Assembly: GCA_950295325.1 (NCBI GenBank)
Contig: OX485806.1
Span: forward strand, 47,301,169-47,365,168
Source: Polytrichum commune
Taxonomy: Eukaryota > Streptophyta > Polytrichopsida > Polytrichales > Polytrichaceae
Length of the DNA: 64,000 bases
Direction of reading: 5' to 3'
The translations under genes were made by a program, and so were the position numbers. Positions 10,395 to 19,609 of the stretch are shown here, piece after piece (the stretch's first letter is position 1; each line of letters starts with the position of its first letter). The notes under the pieces were generated by a model. It saw only the letters and a program-made list of their open reading frames with translations. It made no database searches and was not told where the DNA came from.

Positions 10395-12217
10395 TGTCGT
10401 GTAAATACCGATCGTGTGTCACTGCAGCTCGAATACCAACCACCACTAACAAACAACACTAAAACATTGCAAGGTCACACATGAACAACACATCTCGACA
10501 GAAGAGGAAGAGAGTAGAACACTCATAAGAGCTCTAAATCTCTCTTCAAATGCATACAATTAGTCAAGCCATCTCTCACTCCACCAAAGGAGAATCCAAG
10601 AGTGTAAGTAGAGGAAGAAGAACTCAAGATTTATTGCAAAATCATGCAATCTATACCTCACATAAGCTCTCTCCACACACTAACTCACAAGACTTGTGTG
10701 AGGCCAAACCTACCACCCTTAAGCGTCCTAGTCCGGGTAATAGGTTTGGAGATCACATGTGTAACATAACAACTTGTGGTAACATGGGATGTACATTCTA
10801 CCTTGATGAGTTTCTAACTTAATTCAAATCATGACATTTTATTAGTGTGAACCTTGTGGATAGACACATCCTTGGCTTTTTCCAGAGTCCACCCCACTGC
10901 CTTTGCCACGCATGCCTTCAATGATTTCCCCTTTGCAACTTTGGTTCTGGCTATCGATTTTTCACTGGTGCATAAACCTCGTTGAGGCTATAATGTGTTG
11001 ATTCCATGAGGCTCATAAGTTTTAATACAAGTGTTGAAAAACACTTATATAACTTAACATTACCTCATTTTCCACAAGTCCCTCACAAATCCTTCCCAAT
11101 TTCATATCATAATGCAACCACTAAACCAACTAGCCTAACTCTCTAGCCTAACTAATTAGTCTAATTAACCATCCTCACTAACTAGTAATAACTTAGCTTG
11201 TCGATCTAGCTTAGATTCGGGAGTGTACAACTAGTTGGAACTAGATTCCTCCTTAACCCATTCGCTAAATCTAACTGGCTCTACTTAACCCAGCCGCTAG
11301 GCCTAACTAGCCTCCCTCTTCCACCCAGCCGCTAAGCCTAACTGCCTCCAACTTCAAACCAGCAGCTAGCCTAAGTGGCCTCCCCCTTAAAGCCTACAAG
11401 GTTGAATGCTTTAAATCTAACATGAATCTAGATGCTACAATTTTAAATGTCATAATTCTAAACACTATAAATTTAAATGATATAAGTGTAAATTCTATAA
11501 GTTGAACACAACGAGCTAAGCTCTAAATGCCTCAAACCAAAGACTACTCCTAACAAGTATCAACTAACTTCAAGGCTAATTAGTCTTGGTTCTTCACCTT
11601 GAGACCTTGCACACACACGTGCTTCTTTCTTGCTTCCCACACATCCACACTCATAACACGTGGGGTGCCAAGGAGCACCAAAAAAAAAAAAAAAAAAAAA
11701 AAAAGTGAGGATTATATAGTGCGGTGAAAGGGAGTAGGTGAGCACCCCCAAGGCTCAAGATAAACCTTTTGATCATTTCCTACTTTGTAGGCTCTCATCC
11801 TATCATTTAAGCCTTCAACTCTTAAACCAACAACATAGATCCTAATTCAAACATTTAACTCAAGGAGCCACCCTTGGTTCACCACACACTATGCTCACCT
11901 AATTAAGGAACTTTCTTCACACCGCTAAACTTCTAATCAACCTAAGGTCTAAACATAACTTCACTCAAGCCTCACTCTTTTTATATTTTTGTGAATAATC
12001 ATAAAACATAAAAACATAACTTCTAATAGTTTCAAAGGGTTAAGAACACATGTGGGCACCATTTTGGGCTCACAACTTGACTTGGCAAAAATGCCAAGCC
12101 AAGGAGGAGCTCCTCACTTAGGAGCCTCACTTTCCAAAACTAAGGTTCATCCATCCAACTCTAAATGGATGAAGCCCAACGGATAAGGTGCGGCTGCCGA
12201 CATCGCATACCATGACA
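10395..12217 (-). mobile_element. GypA-type LTR hosting a nested solo LTR
   Basis: On the minus strand it starts TGTCATGGTATGCG at 12217 and ends ACACGACA at 10395, giving TGTC..GACA termini. About 340 bp (10499-10696 plus 12075-12217) match the starts of the GypA LTRs at 21341, 25479 and 60174. The remaining 1.38 kb is a nested solo LTR with its own target duplication. It lies directly 3' of GypA-2 and is probably that element's 3' LTR, but it is much shorter than the presumed 5' LTR and no target duplication was found. Confidence 0.5.
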
Positions 12218-12322
12218 GCTGTCGTGTAAATACCGATCGTGTGTCACTTCAGCTCGAGTACCAACCACCACTAACAAACAACACTAAAACATAGCAAGGT
12301 CACACATGAACAACACATCTCG
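10396..12322 (+). repeat. 102-bp direct duplication bracketing the GypA-type LTR
   Basis: Segments 10396-10497 and 12221-12322, both starting GTCGTGTAAATACCG and ending ACACATCTCG, differ at only about three positions and lie in the same orientation on the two sides of the LTR and its nested insertion. This is too long for an LTR-element target duplication. It may be the end of a neighbouring LTR or a small tandem duplication. Confidence 0.75.
10697..12074 (-). mobile_element. Solo LTR of the GypB family, TSD acttg
   Basis: The 1378-bp segment has ends TGTGAGG..GGGCTCACA and is flanked by the perfect 5-bp duplication acttg (10692-10696 and 12075-12079). The empty site is preserved in the sister LTR near 21193-21210 (aagacttgacttggc). 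It contains no coding sequence and a 24-bp A run near 11680, so it is a solo LTR left by recombination. Confidence 0.88.
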
Positions 12323-12599
12323 TCATGCCCCCCTTAGCTGACTATGGAGTCCCGCCAAGCAGCTAGGACCCAGTCAATCCAAGGGTATGAATAATGAAAG
12401 ATTGCTCCGCAACCAACTAATGTATCGAACGTCATTCCAAGGACCTGTAGGCTGGGTGCAATGTGAGCCCCATCCTTAATCGCCTCTGATGGTTGGCCAT
12501 CAGATTCCACAGAATTAATTTCACCGCCTTATGTCGATTGCGTTTATAAGCCATAAATCCTCATCTTTCATTTGGGCAGGCACAAGATGATGAAAACTA

Positions 12600-12990
12600 C
12601 ACATGATCATTAAGGACGATTGGTGGAAGTACCAAGTACCGAAGATCCTCGATAGTGAGGACAACTCCACTGTCCAGATGGTAGAGAAGTCAAGGGTGGC
12701 CTCAAGCATGCCATGAGCCAACCACGTTGACACTGATCACACAAGAGCATAGTAGCCGCTCCTTTCTTCTCTCCACACACAAAACATGGAAGATCCACTG
12801 GCACGACGGCCAGTTCATGATGAACTGTATCCTTAATGGATAGATGACATGGGGCATAGTTTTTGGAATGTTCGCGACATTCCCTGCCATCTTTGCCTTC
12901 CAACAACAACAAATCACTTTGCAGCACGTCTTTCACCCGAAGGATATTGCGCCCCACCTTGACATCCAATGTCGTAGGCGCCTCACGTTG
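12600..12990 (-). pseudogene. GypA-2 C-terminal PHD zinc finger
   Basis: After integrase and a spacer with NYAPCHLS, the frame 12969-12610 reads CFVCGEKKGAATMLLCDQC, then QRGWLMACLRPPLTSLPSG and QWSCPHY. Spacing matches the Cys4-His-Cys3 pattern of PHD fingers: CxxC, 11 residues, CxxC, 4 residues, His position, two residues, Cys, then a final CPxC pair. Two ligands are lost, His to Leu and the last Cys to Tyr, so this copy would not fold normally. The GPPL-like loop and conserved Trp make a PHD origin clear. PHD domains bind histone H3 tails in other proteins; targeting of integration is inference. Confidence 0.75.
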
Positions 12991-13158
12991 GAGATAAACA
13001 TAATTCCCCTATTGGAATCTCTGCAACTGAGGTCGGTAAGCACCACTGCGAATGCATGCATAACGCAATGTGTTACGGTGCTAAGCAATGAACAAATTCT
13101 CTATGGCCATAGGCATGGCCCTCTAGAAGAATTGAGCCCGCTCCTGCAAACATTGTGC

Positions 13159-14178
13159 CTAAATGTTTGGGTCATCCAAGTCCACAACATGAGCTAATTT
13201 TTCCCGAATAGAACTTGGGAGTATAGGCTCACGTCCATACAACAACTGATACGGGCTGTAGGATGCCAAAGAGGCCTGCCTACTAAATCGATAGCCCATA
13301 GCAATCCAAGGCAACATAAGGTCCCAATCCCGGTGGCTTCCCCGAAGTAATCCATACTTCCTCAAGCCACGCTTGGTTGTCTGAACAACCCGTTCAGCCA
13401 AGCCATCTGCCTCCGGATGATCCCGAGAGGTGGTGCGGTGATCTATGAGCGCCTTAGTGCATAACTCCTCAAAAGCACCAAGGAACTCCCTCCTTTGGTT
13501 CGTCAACACCTCAGCCGGTGCTCCAAAACGTGCCAACACACGATCCAAAAAGGCGGCCGCGGCCAACTCTGCAGAGTTTTGGGGTAAAGCAACAAGCTCG
13601 ATCCACTTGCTAAAATGCTCCACCATCACCAAAATGTACTTTGCTCCACATGGTGTAACCGCCAACAGCCCTGCAAAGTCCAACGACCAACGGTAGCCCA
13701 ATCCCATGATAGGTAAGGGTTGTAACTGAGGTGACAAGGTGTTAAAGCTAGACCTGACCCGGTCACAAACTTCACACCTCCCGACATAGGCAGCCACCTG
13801 CTGATACGTGCCAGTCCACCAATATTGGCCACGCAACATCGAATGTGTCTTGCGTATGCCAAAATGCCCAAGTTCCTCGTGCACTTGTCGCACCAAAGAG
13901 GCCCTCTGATCCTGCCTACGAACAATACGCCTTGTCCCATCCGGCCACAATCGAAATAACAAACCGTTCTCCCAATGGAACCTTGTTATTTGATGTCCAA
14001 TCCTGTCCCTTTCTATTACCGATGTAGACAAAGGAAAGGTACCCTGTTGAAGCTTATGCAATACAGGAAGATCCTCCCATATATCTACAATAGCTTGAGG
14101 CCGATCAGTCTCATCATCTGAGCCATGTATCGGAATCTCAACAGATGCACCAGAAAATAAAGTGAGGTAGGCAGCCAC
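13159..14178 (-). CDS. GypA-2 integrase
   Basis: This 339-codon open frame is the longest intact piece of integrase in the family here. The zinc-binding HHCC module (HEELGHFGIRKTH, CEVCD) is followed by the core with first Asp in WSLDFAG and Glu in HPEADGLAERVVQT. The second catalytic Asp is replaced by Asn (VLTNQRREF; the other two copies have VLMD), a change expected to abolish strand transfer. The C-terminal part keeps YQLLYGREPILP. It is part of the polyprotein: the same strand continues from RNase H above and into the PHD tail below. Confidence 0.85.
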   Translation of the reverse strand: MAAYLTLFSGASVEIPIHGSDDETDRPQAIVDIWEDLPVLHKLQQGTFPLSTSVIERDRIGHQITRFHWENGLLFRLWPDGTRRIVRRQDQRASLVRQVHEELGHFGIRKTHSMLRGQYWWTGTYQQVAAYVGRCEVCDRVRSSFNTLSPQLQPLPIMGLGYRWSLDFAGLLAVTPCGAKYILVMVEHFSKWIELVALPQNSAELAAAAFLDRVLARFGAPAEVLTNQRREFLGAFEELCTKALIDHRTTSRDHPEADGLAERVVQTTKRGLRKYGLLRGSHRDWDLMLPWIAMGYRFSRQASLASYSPYQLLYGREPILPSSIREKLAHVVDLDDPNI

Positions 14179-14199
14179 GTGCCAACCTGGAACCGCCTC

Positions 14200-14750
14200 T
14201 CAATCACAATCTCCATGCCACCTGGCCCCGGTCAAGTCTTCATCTGAAGGACTTGGATTGCGTGAGAGTCCATTTGCATCCATGTTGGTAATCCCAGCAC
14301 GGTGTACCACCTCAAAGTCATACTCTTGGAGCAACAAAACCCACTTGGCAAGCTTGCCAGTAAGCTTATCCGACTCCATGAGCCACCGTAACGGCTGATG
14401 GTCACTCACTAAACTAAAGTGCCGACCAATGAGCAATAGCCCATACTACCGCCAATGCTTCTCCCTCGTAGGATGAATAATTAGCCTCCGCCGTGTTATT
14501 GCTTCGCAAAGCGTAAGCAACAACATACTCCCGGCCAAAATCATCCTTATGAGTGAGAACTGCTCCCAAACCCAATGAACTCCAATCCGTATGCAACTGG
14601 AAGGATTTGGAAACATCCAGACATCGAAGCACTGAAGCCGCACCCAGTTTCTGCTTCAATGTCTCAAATGCTTGTTGCTGCTCACGACCCCAAGTCCAAG
14701 GTTGGTCCTTGCTCGTGAGAATGGTAAGAGGCTTGACGATCAAGCTAAAG
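14200..14750 (-). pseudogene. GypA-2 RNase H
   Basis: Two frames, 14743-14414 and 14436-14200, encode the gypsy RNase H: HTDWSSLGLGAVLT (catalytic Asp region), SYEGEALAVVWAIAH and SDHQPLRWLM. Compared with GypA-1 and GypA-3, about 20 bp around 14430 are missing (the FxPYxYGQ segment), and this breaks the frame. Confidence 0.8.
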
Positions 14751-14761
14751 TTCTTGACGAA

Positions 14762-15724
14762 TCAACAATAGTAATTCGCCAAGCCCAAGAAAGCACGAAG
14801 TCTCGGCACATCGACCAATGCCGGGATATTCTGCAAGGCGTCCACCTTAGCTTGTTGCACCCCAAGACCTCCTGGAATAATCATATGACCTAGATATGCT
14901 ACTCGGTCATGGAAAAACTTGCACTTGCCATGGTGCAAGCGCAATCCCCACCGCCGTAATCGCTCAAAAATGGCTTAAAGATGTTTTACATGTTCCTGTG
15001 GTGTTTTGCTGAAAATGATTACGTCATCAATATAACACCGAGCAAAAGGCAAGCCAAAGAGAACTTGGTCCATCACTCTCTGAAACTCAACATGCGCATT
15101 CTTGAGGCAAAATGGAAGAAACTTCCAATGGTATAGTTGATCCTTCCCATCATGATTAACTCCCCAAAATGCAGTCTTCACCCGATCTCACGTAAGTAAT
15201 GGGAGTTGGTGATATCCAGATCTCAAGTCCAAGGTGCTAAAGACCCGAGAAAATCCGATGGCATCGAGCAACTCCTCCGGGATTGGCATGGGATACCGAT
15301 CCGACTTGGTCTTCCGATTAACTGGATGGTAATCCCCACACATCCGTTTCTCCGTCCAATTGCCAAAGATATCCTTCTTTGATGGCATAACCGTAGCACA
15401 AGCATACACCCCGTTGGAAAATTCGATTAGCCCTGCTGCCAAGAGCTCTCGGCAACGAGCCTGAATGCCAATTCGCTCGGAAACACTGAGCCTGTAAGGT
15501 CTCCGAAAAATGGGATGATTGTCCTCCAACTGAATGTGAATGGGTTTTCCTTTATAACCTTCAAGATCCTGAAGGCTAAAAGCAAAACATCTACGGTACG
15601 AGCGAATAAATACTCGTACCTTCCGTGCCTCATCACCAGTGAGACGAGGGCCTAATTCAAGTGGCCAATCATCAAACTCTATAGTCTCCCTCTCCACCAA
15701 AAGAGAACCACCTGATGCTGGCAC
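14762..15724 (-). pseudogene. GypA-2 reverse transcriptase
   Basis: The frame 15724-15188 starts at the end of the linker and carries DDWPLELGPRLTGDEARKV, YKGKPIHIQLEDNHPIF, RMCGDYHPVNRKTK and LDLRSGYHQ. The next frame, 15181-14975, holds FCLKNAHVEFQRVMDQV and the catalytic YIDD (RCYIDDVIIFSK). A third, 14944-14762, carries the thumb segment HHGKCKFFHDRVAYLGHMII. The gaps between frames are small indels or stops. The polymerase catalytic aspartates are preserved. Confidence 0.85.
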
Positions 15725-15736
15725 AGACTCTAATTG

Positions 15737-17035
15737 CTACTGAGAGGAGGGAGCATTGACCATGCCCCCAATCTCGGTGCTAGTACTAGAGTCTAGCATT
15801 TCTTCATCACCACCAATATGTGATGATGAAGCCACCACCGGAGGCGAAAAAACCGAAGCAGTGTACAAATGTTGAGCTCGAAACTCCTCCATCACATGTT
15901 GCTCGAATTGAAAAATTCGTTCGGCTTCTCCAACCATGGCATGAATTCCCTCCTCCATGGATGTGGACTGTTGTGCCCCCTGACCAGAGTCCTCTGCCCC
16001 CAGAGACAACACTTGGTCACCACGATGCCTTTGCAATGAAAGGCATAAAGCAACAGTCCACACCATGGTATGAAGATCCATGGCGTGGCCCAACACGAAA
16101 CGTCGTTGGCCCTCAGAAAGGTTGGGAGCTGCGGTGGTGCCAGTGTGGAATCCCATAGCACGCTCCCGTTCGTCAGCCATTGGTTCGGTGTGGGTTTTGG
16201 TGTGAACATCCCACACCATACCCGGCCCCTATCGCGGAAAGTGAATGACTGTGGAAACGTCATAAATGTGGGAAATGCCCGCTGTGGTGCCCCCATTTTG
16301 TTGACCAATGCCAACGGGGGTAAATCATCTCGAACAACCGGCAAAAAATTCCGGTTTGGATCCAAGATATCATCCACCTTTTGATCAAAAGGTGGAGGCA
16401 CTGCAGAAAATGCTGCAGCTAAAGTAGATGACGGTGCGAGGTTGGTCCAAATCCACCGAGGCCGGTGGGCATAAGAACCAATGCTCGTGGCATCCACAAA
16501 AATGGGATCTCCAAGGTGTTGACGAACATAATAATCGCCTTCCAACACCTTGTCCCAAGAGTCTCCCAACAAAGGTACATTCTCGAAAATATACCCTGGA
16601 GGGAAAGGTTGGTGGGAAAACCACCACTACATGAGGCGGATGAGGTCCCAAAATATAGTAGACCTGGGATCCTCTAGTCCTCCGCCTGCTCCAGCACGTG
16701 AATGGCCCAGGCATGGTCATCCTGCAATCACCATATCCACTGGACCCAAGTGTCGTAAGTCGGCCTCACTGATGAGTGTGACATCACGAGGGAGACGTGA
16801 AAAACACCCATGAATGGCAGTCGGGTGTAACTGCTGAGGATACAACACCATCAACTGGTGAAGATGATGACGAGGCACACGGGTAAACACTTGAGAGTTG
16901 TCCATATAGACATATCGCTTGACTGTAAGGCCAGCCTCCAATACGGCTGGTAATCCTGTGCCAATGCCCCCAAACAACTCCACCAAAGTAATCCCAGTGT
17001 TTGGAGGGCGCCACAAAATGGGGCGTGCCAATGTG
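15737..17035 (-). pseudogene. GypA-2 DNA cytosine-5 methyltransferase domain
   Basis: Motif I (TLVELFGGIGTG) and the following YVYMDNS lie in one open frame with the protease. The motif IV region reads MVIAG, then TGA where Trp stands in the other copies, then PCLGHS, with the catalytic Cys codon at 16711-16713. The Gln after Cys has become Leu. The frame 16572-15892 contains LGDSWDKVLEG and SYAHRPRWIWTNL (motif VIII-like). A 1-bp deletion near 16233 moves the last part (MADERERAMGF, RRFVLGHAMDL, motifs IX-X) to the frame ending at 15737. Beyond lies a linker of about 90 residues to RT. The catalytic core is collinear with DNMT3-type enzymes. Confidence 0.85.
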
Positions 17036-17904
17036 GATAGACTGTCCGATATGACTGGTGTGGTAGAACTGAGAGAGTGGAGCATGTCCTCACACTGTTG
17101 GAACACGTTGGAGGAATCACGCCACGGAGGTAGAGGGTCCTTAGGATGGCGTACCAAGGTATGCGTAGGTGCCATCTCTCGTGGGTCTTTAACATCCCCC
17201 ATGAATGCCAATGACTCTTCCAATAATGCGGATCCATAAGGCAATGTATCCACAATAGCACTGCATCCAAAAACCATGGATAATGGTTCAATGGTGGTGG
17301 CCGCTGCAAAGGCCACATGAATAAGTTCCCTACGGCTGTCCCCAGCTGACCAACCTGGTCGGATCCACGCCTCCTCAGACCAGTTGTCCAAACCAAAACC
17401 GAGGGGGTAAAGTGCTTGCTGACCAACTAAAATGTCATAGTTGGTCGCATCCGTCACCGCACACCTGAGAAGAAGAGGTGCAGGTGAATCTCCAGGCTTC
17501 ACTTGGAAGCTAAGCTGTAATGGCTCCCGAGTATAACCAGTGGCCCGTTCCACGTGGCCAATAGATGTGACGATGGTAAATGGGCATGGAGCCAAGTCGT
17601 CGGTTGTCAACCGCAATGCCTGCGCCAACTTTTTGCCGATCATAACAGGTTGTGCTCCTGAATCCATCATCACACACTGTGGAGCAACTCGAATAGGGTT
17701 GCCATTAGCCCGACTGACCATCAAAATGCTAGAATCATTGACCATCCGTACAACGCCAGGTCGAATGCCTCGACGCTCGCGAGCGGGTCGAGCAGCTACA
17801 TCTGAAAGATAAGCTACACCTGCGGAGGCTGGTGAATCATAAAATGAGGTGGGCTCTTGGCCATCTAAGGTGTGTGCCACTCCCGCTAAGGTGATGATGA
17901 CCAT
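16717..17904 (-). CDS. GypA-2 protease-methyltransferase fusion frame (395 codons)
   Basis: A single uninterrupted frame carries the aspartic-protease active site (CVMMDSGAQPVMIGKKLAQ), the second protease half (ATNYDILVGQQALYPLGFGL), a linker with PREMAPTHTLV and PLPPWRD, then methyltransferase motif I (ITLVELFGGIGTG) and the segment up to MVIAG. This is the clearest proof that the methyltransferase belongs to the retroelement polyprotein between protease and RT. The frame ends at a TGA in motif IV where the other copies have TGG. Residue spacing to motif IV (about 80) fits C5-methyltransferases. Confidence 0.88.
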   Translation of the reverse strand: MVIITLAGVAHTLDGQEPTSFYDSPASAGVAYLSDVAARPARERRGIRPGVVRMVNDSSILMVSRANGNPIRVAPQCVMMDSGAQPVMIGKKLAQALRLTTDDLAPCPFTIVTSIGHVERATGYTREPLQLSFQVKPGDSPAPLLLRCAVTDATNYDILVGQQALYPLGFGLDNWSEEAWIRPGWSAGDSRRELIHVAFAAATTIEPLSMVFGCSAIVDTLPYGSALLEESLAFMGDVKDPREMAPTHTLVRHPKDPLPPWRDSSNVFQQCEDMLHSLSSTTPVISDSLSTLARPILWRPPNTGITLVELFGGIGTGLPAVLEAGLTVKRYVYMDNSQVFTRVPRHHLHQLMVLYPQQLHPTAIHGCFSRLPRDVTLISEADLRHLGPVDMVIAG

Positions 17905-18062
17905 TCCATCGCTGTGAACAAAGGGGTGTGCAACACTTTGGATGCCAAAGTGTGCACCACATCAGTCACCGGATTTGAAGCCTCCAAGCTCGAATGACGA
18001 GCACTAATAGATTCGGAAGCATCAACCAATCCAAAAGACAATGGCAGACGTGCATGGCCAAT

Positions 18063-19400
18063 CTAATCCGCGGGACCATTGTCCCGAACACGTAAGCTGT
18101 CCACAGACTCCCCTGTGGTCGGAGGCGTGCCTCGTGACACCATTTGAGCACGTGTCACCGCCGCGGAACTCACCACTTGTCCTGAAGCTCCGAACATAAA
18201 ATAATCTGGAGTGGATGAACTAGCCTTAGTGCCAGAGGTAGAGGGTGAGTCCAAAATTTGGCTGGATGATGCCAAAGTTTTGAACCTCTCCTCCAACACA
18301 CCAATCTTCGCCTCCAACGTCATTTCCCGTTCGGAAGAAGGACGTTTCTCTGGATGGAGAGCAAAGCAGCTCTCCACTGCGTGATTGTTCCGCCCACAAT
18401 GGGAACACTTCAACTGTTTGGGTAACTGATTACCCGCCCCCTTCGCCAAGCCCTTAGCGGGAACAAGTGGTTTCCGCTTCGGAGCAGTGACGGTCTGGGC
18501 TTGCCTTTGCTTCGAAGGACAATCCTTCTTAGCATGGCCCGCCTGCCCACAAGACCAACAATGCAAGGTCTTGTCCACCTCTGCCTCCGCCAACCCCGCA
18601 GCCGCAACCGGAATCTTCCGAGATTTGCTAGAATCCACTAGCATGGACACCAAATCAGTGGCGCCGTGCTGACACAAAGCACGATCACACTGCTCAACAA
18701 TGGCAAAAACTTCCACAAGTGTCGCTCGGCCACCATGATCCATGATGATCCTGGGCAAAGCCAAATCAATGAGGCGTTTATCAATCTTTGACAAAAACAC
18801 CTTTACCAACTGGGTCTCGGCGAAAACACCTCCAGATTCCCTGGCAAACCTCGCCAACCTCGTGTACATGGTACGAGGTGTGTTATCTTTCTCGCGTCCA
18901 TATTCCTCCTCCAAATGGAGTTGGAATTCCTGCAGAGGATCAAAATCCGGCGGAGCTCCTAAAAAAGCTAATGCCGCCTGGGTAGCCTGGGCATAACGTG
19001 ACAGTGGAAGTATGAGGCTCGAAGTACTTGCTGCAGCGGGAGCAGGACCCGTAGCCCTCGGCTCACCATGAGGAGCTCCCTTCACATCCACCATAGAACC
19101 TCCCTCCGGTACCTTTGACTTAACCTCAGGAATGGCCATCAAACTGGAAGTTGCGCCTTCCTTCAATGCGGACACCAACTCAACCCGAGTCTCCCAGTAC
19201 CGCTCCACTTGGCATCCGTCCATTGCTCATAGATCTGGAGAGCTTCGTGTTCCAAATGCTGTGGTAGAAGCTCGAACGCATACCAATCGTTGAAGTTGGT
19301 ATTGCGTTGACGCTTCTCCCTCATCCGTGTTTTGAATCGAATTTTCCAATATTGCAGGGAAATGGTCCCCGCTCAACCAGAAAATCGGTCCCGGATGGCG
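18063..19400 (-). pseudogene. GypA-2 Gag polyprotein
   Basis: The main frame, 19223-18063 (386 codons), contains a capsid-like retrotransposon Gag segment (EYGREKDNTPRTMYTRLARF, FAETQLVKVFLSKID) and two CCHC zinc knuckles, CWSCGQAGHAKKDC and CSHCGRNNHAVESC, followed by a short helix (EAKIGVLEERFKTL). The N terminus (EKRQRNTNFNDWYAFELLP) lies in another frame above 19223, so a frameshift separates it. Gag packages the element RNA; the knuckles bind nucleic acid. No chromodomain or other domain is seen in Gag. Confidence 0.85.
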
Positions 19401-19609
19401 CCTTGCGTCTTCTCCTTCATCTCGTCAAAGGATCCCACCTAAAGGACGTGAGACCGAGTGGCAGTCCCCCACGCCAAAATAGGCTGAAAAGCCTCGTCGG
19501 GTGCTACCACGGGTTCACTGTCCAAAAGGTCCGAAGATCGACCTTGAGATGATGCCGGAGACGGAGAACGATAATGTTGGCTCCGAGTTGTAACCATAAA
19601 CCCACAATG

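Noticed and set aside
10550-10822. Open frame beginning MHTISQAISHST, with relatives at 21056 and 24592
   Set aside because: It recurs because all lie in the same stretch of GypA LTR. Its ends are not conserved and it carries no motif, so it is not a gene.
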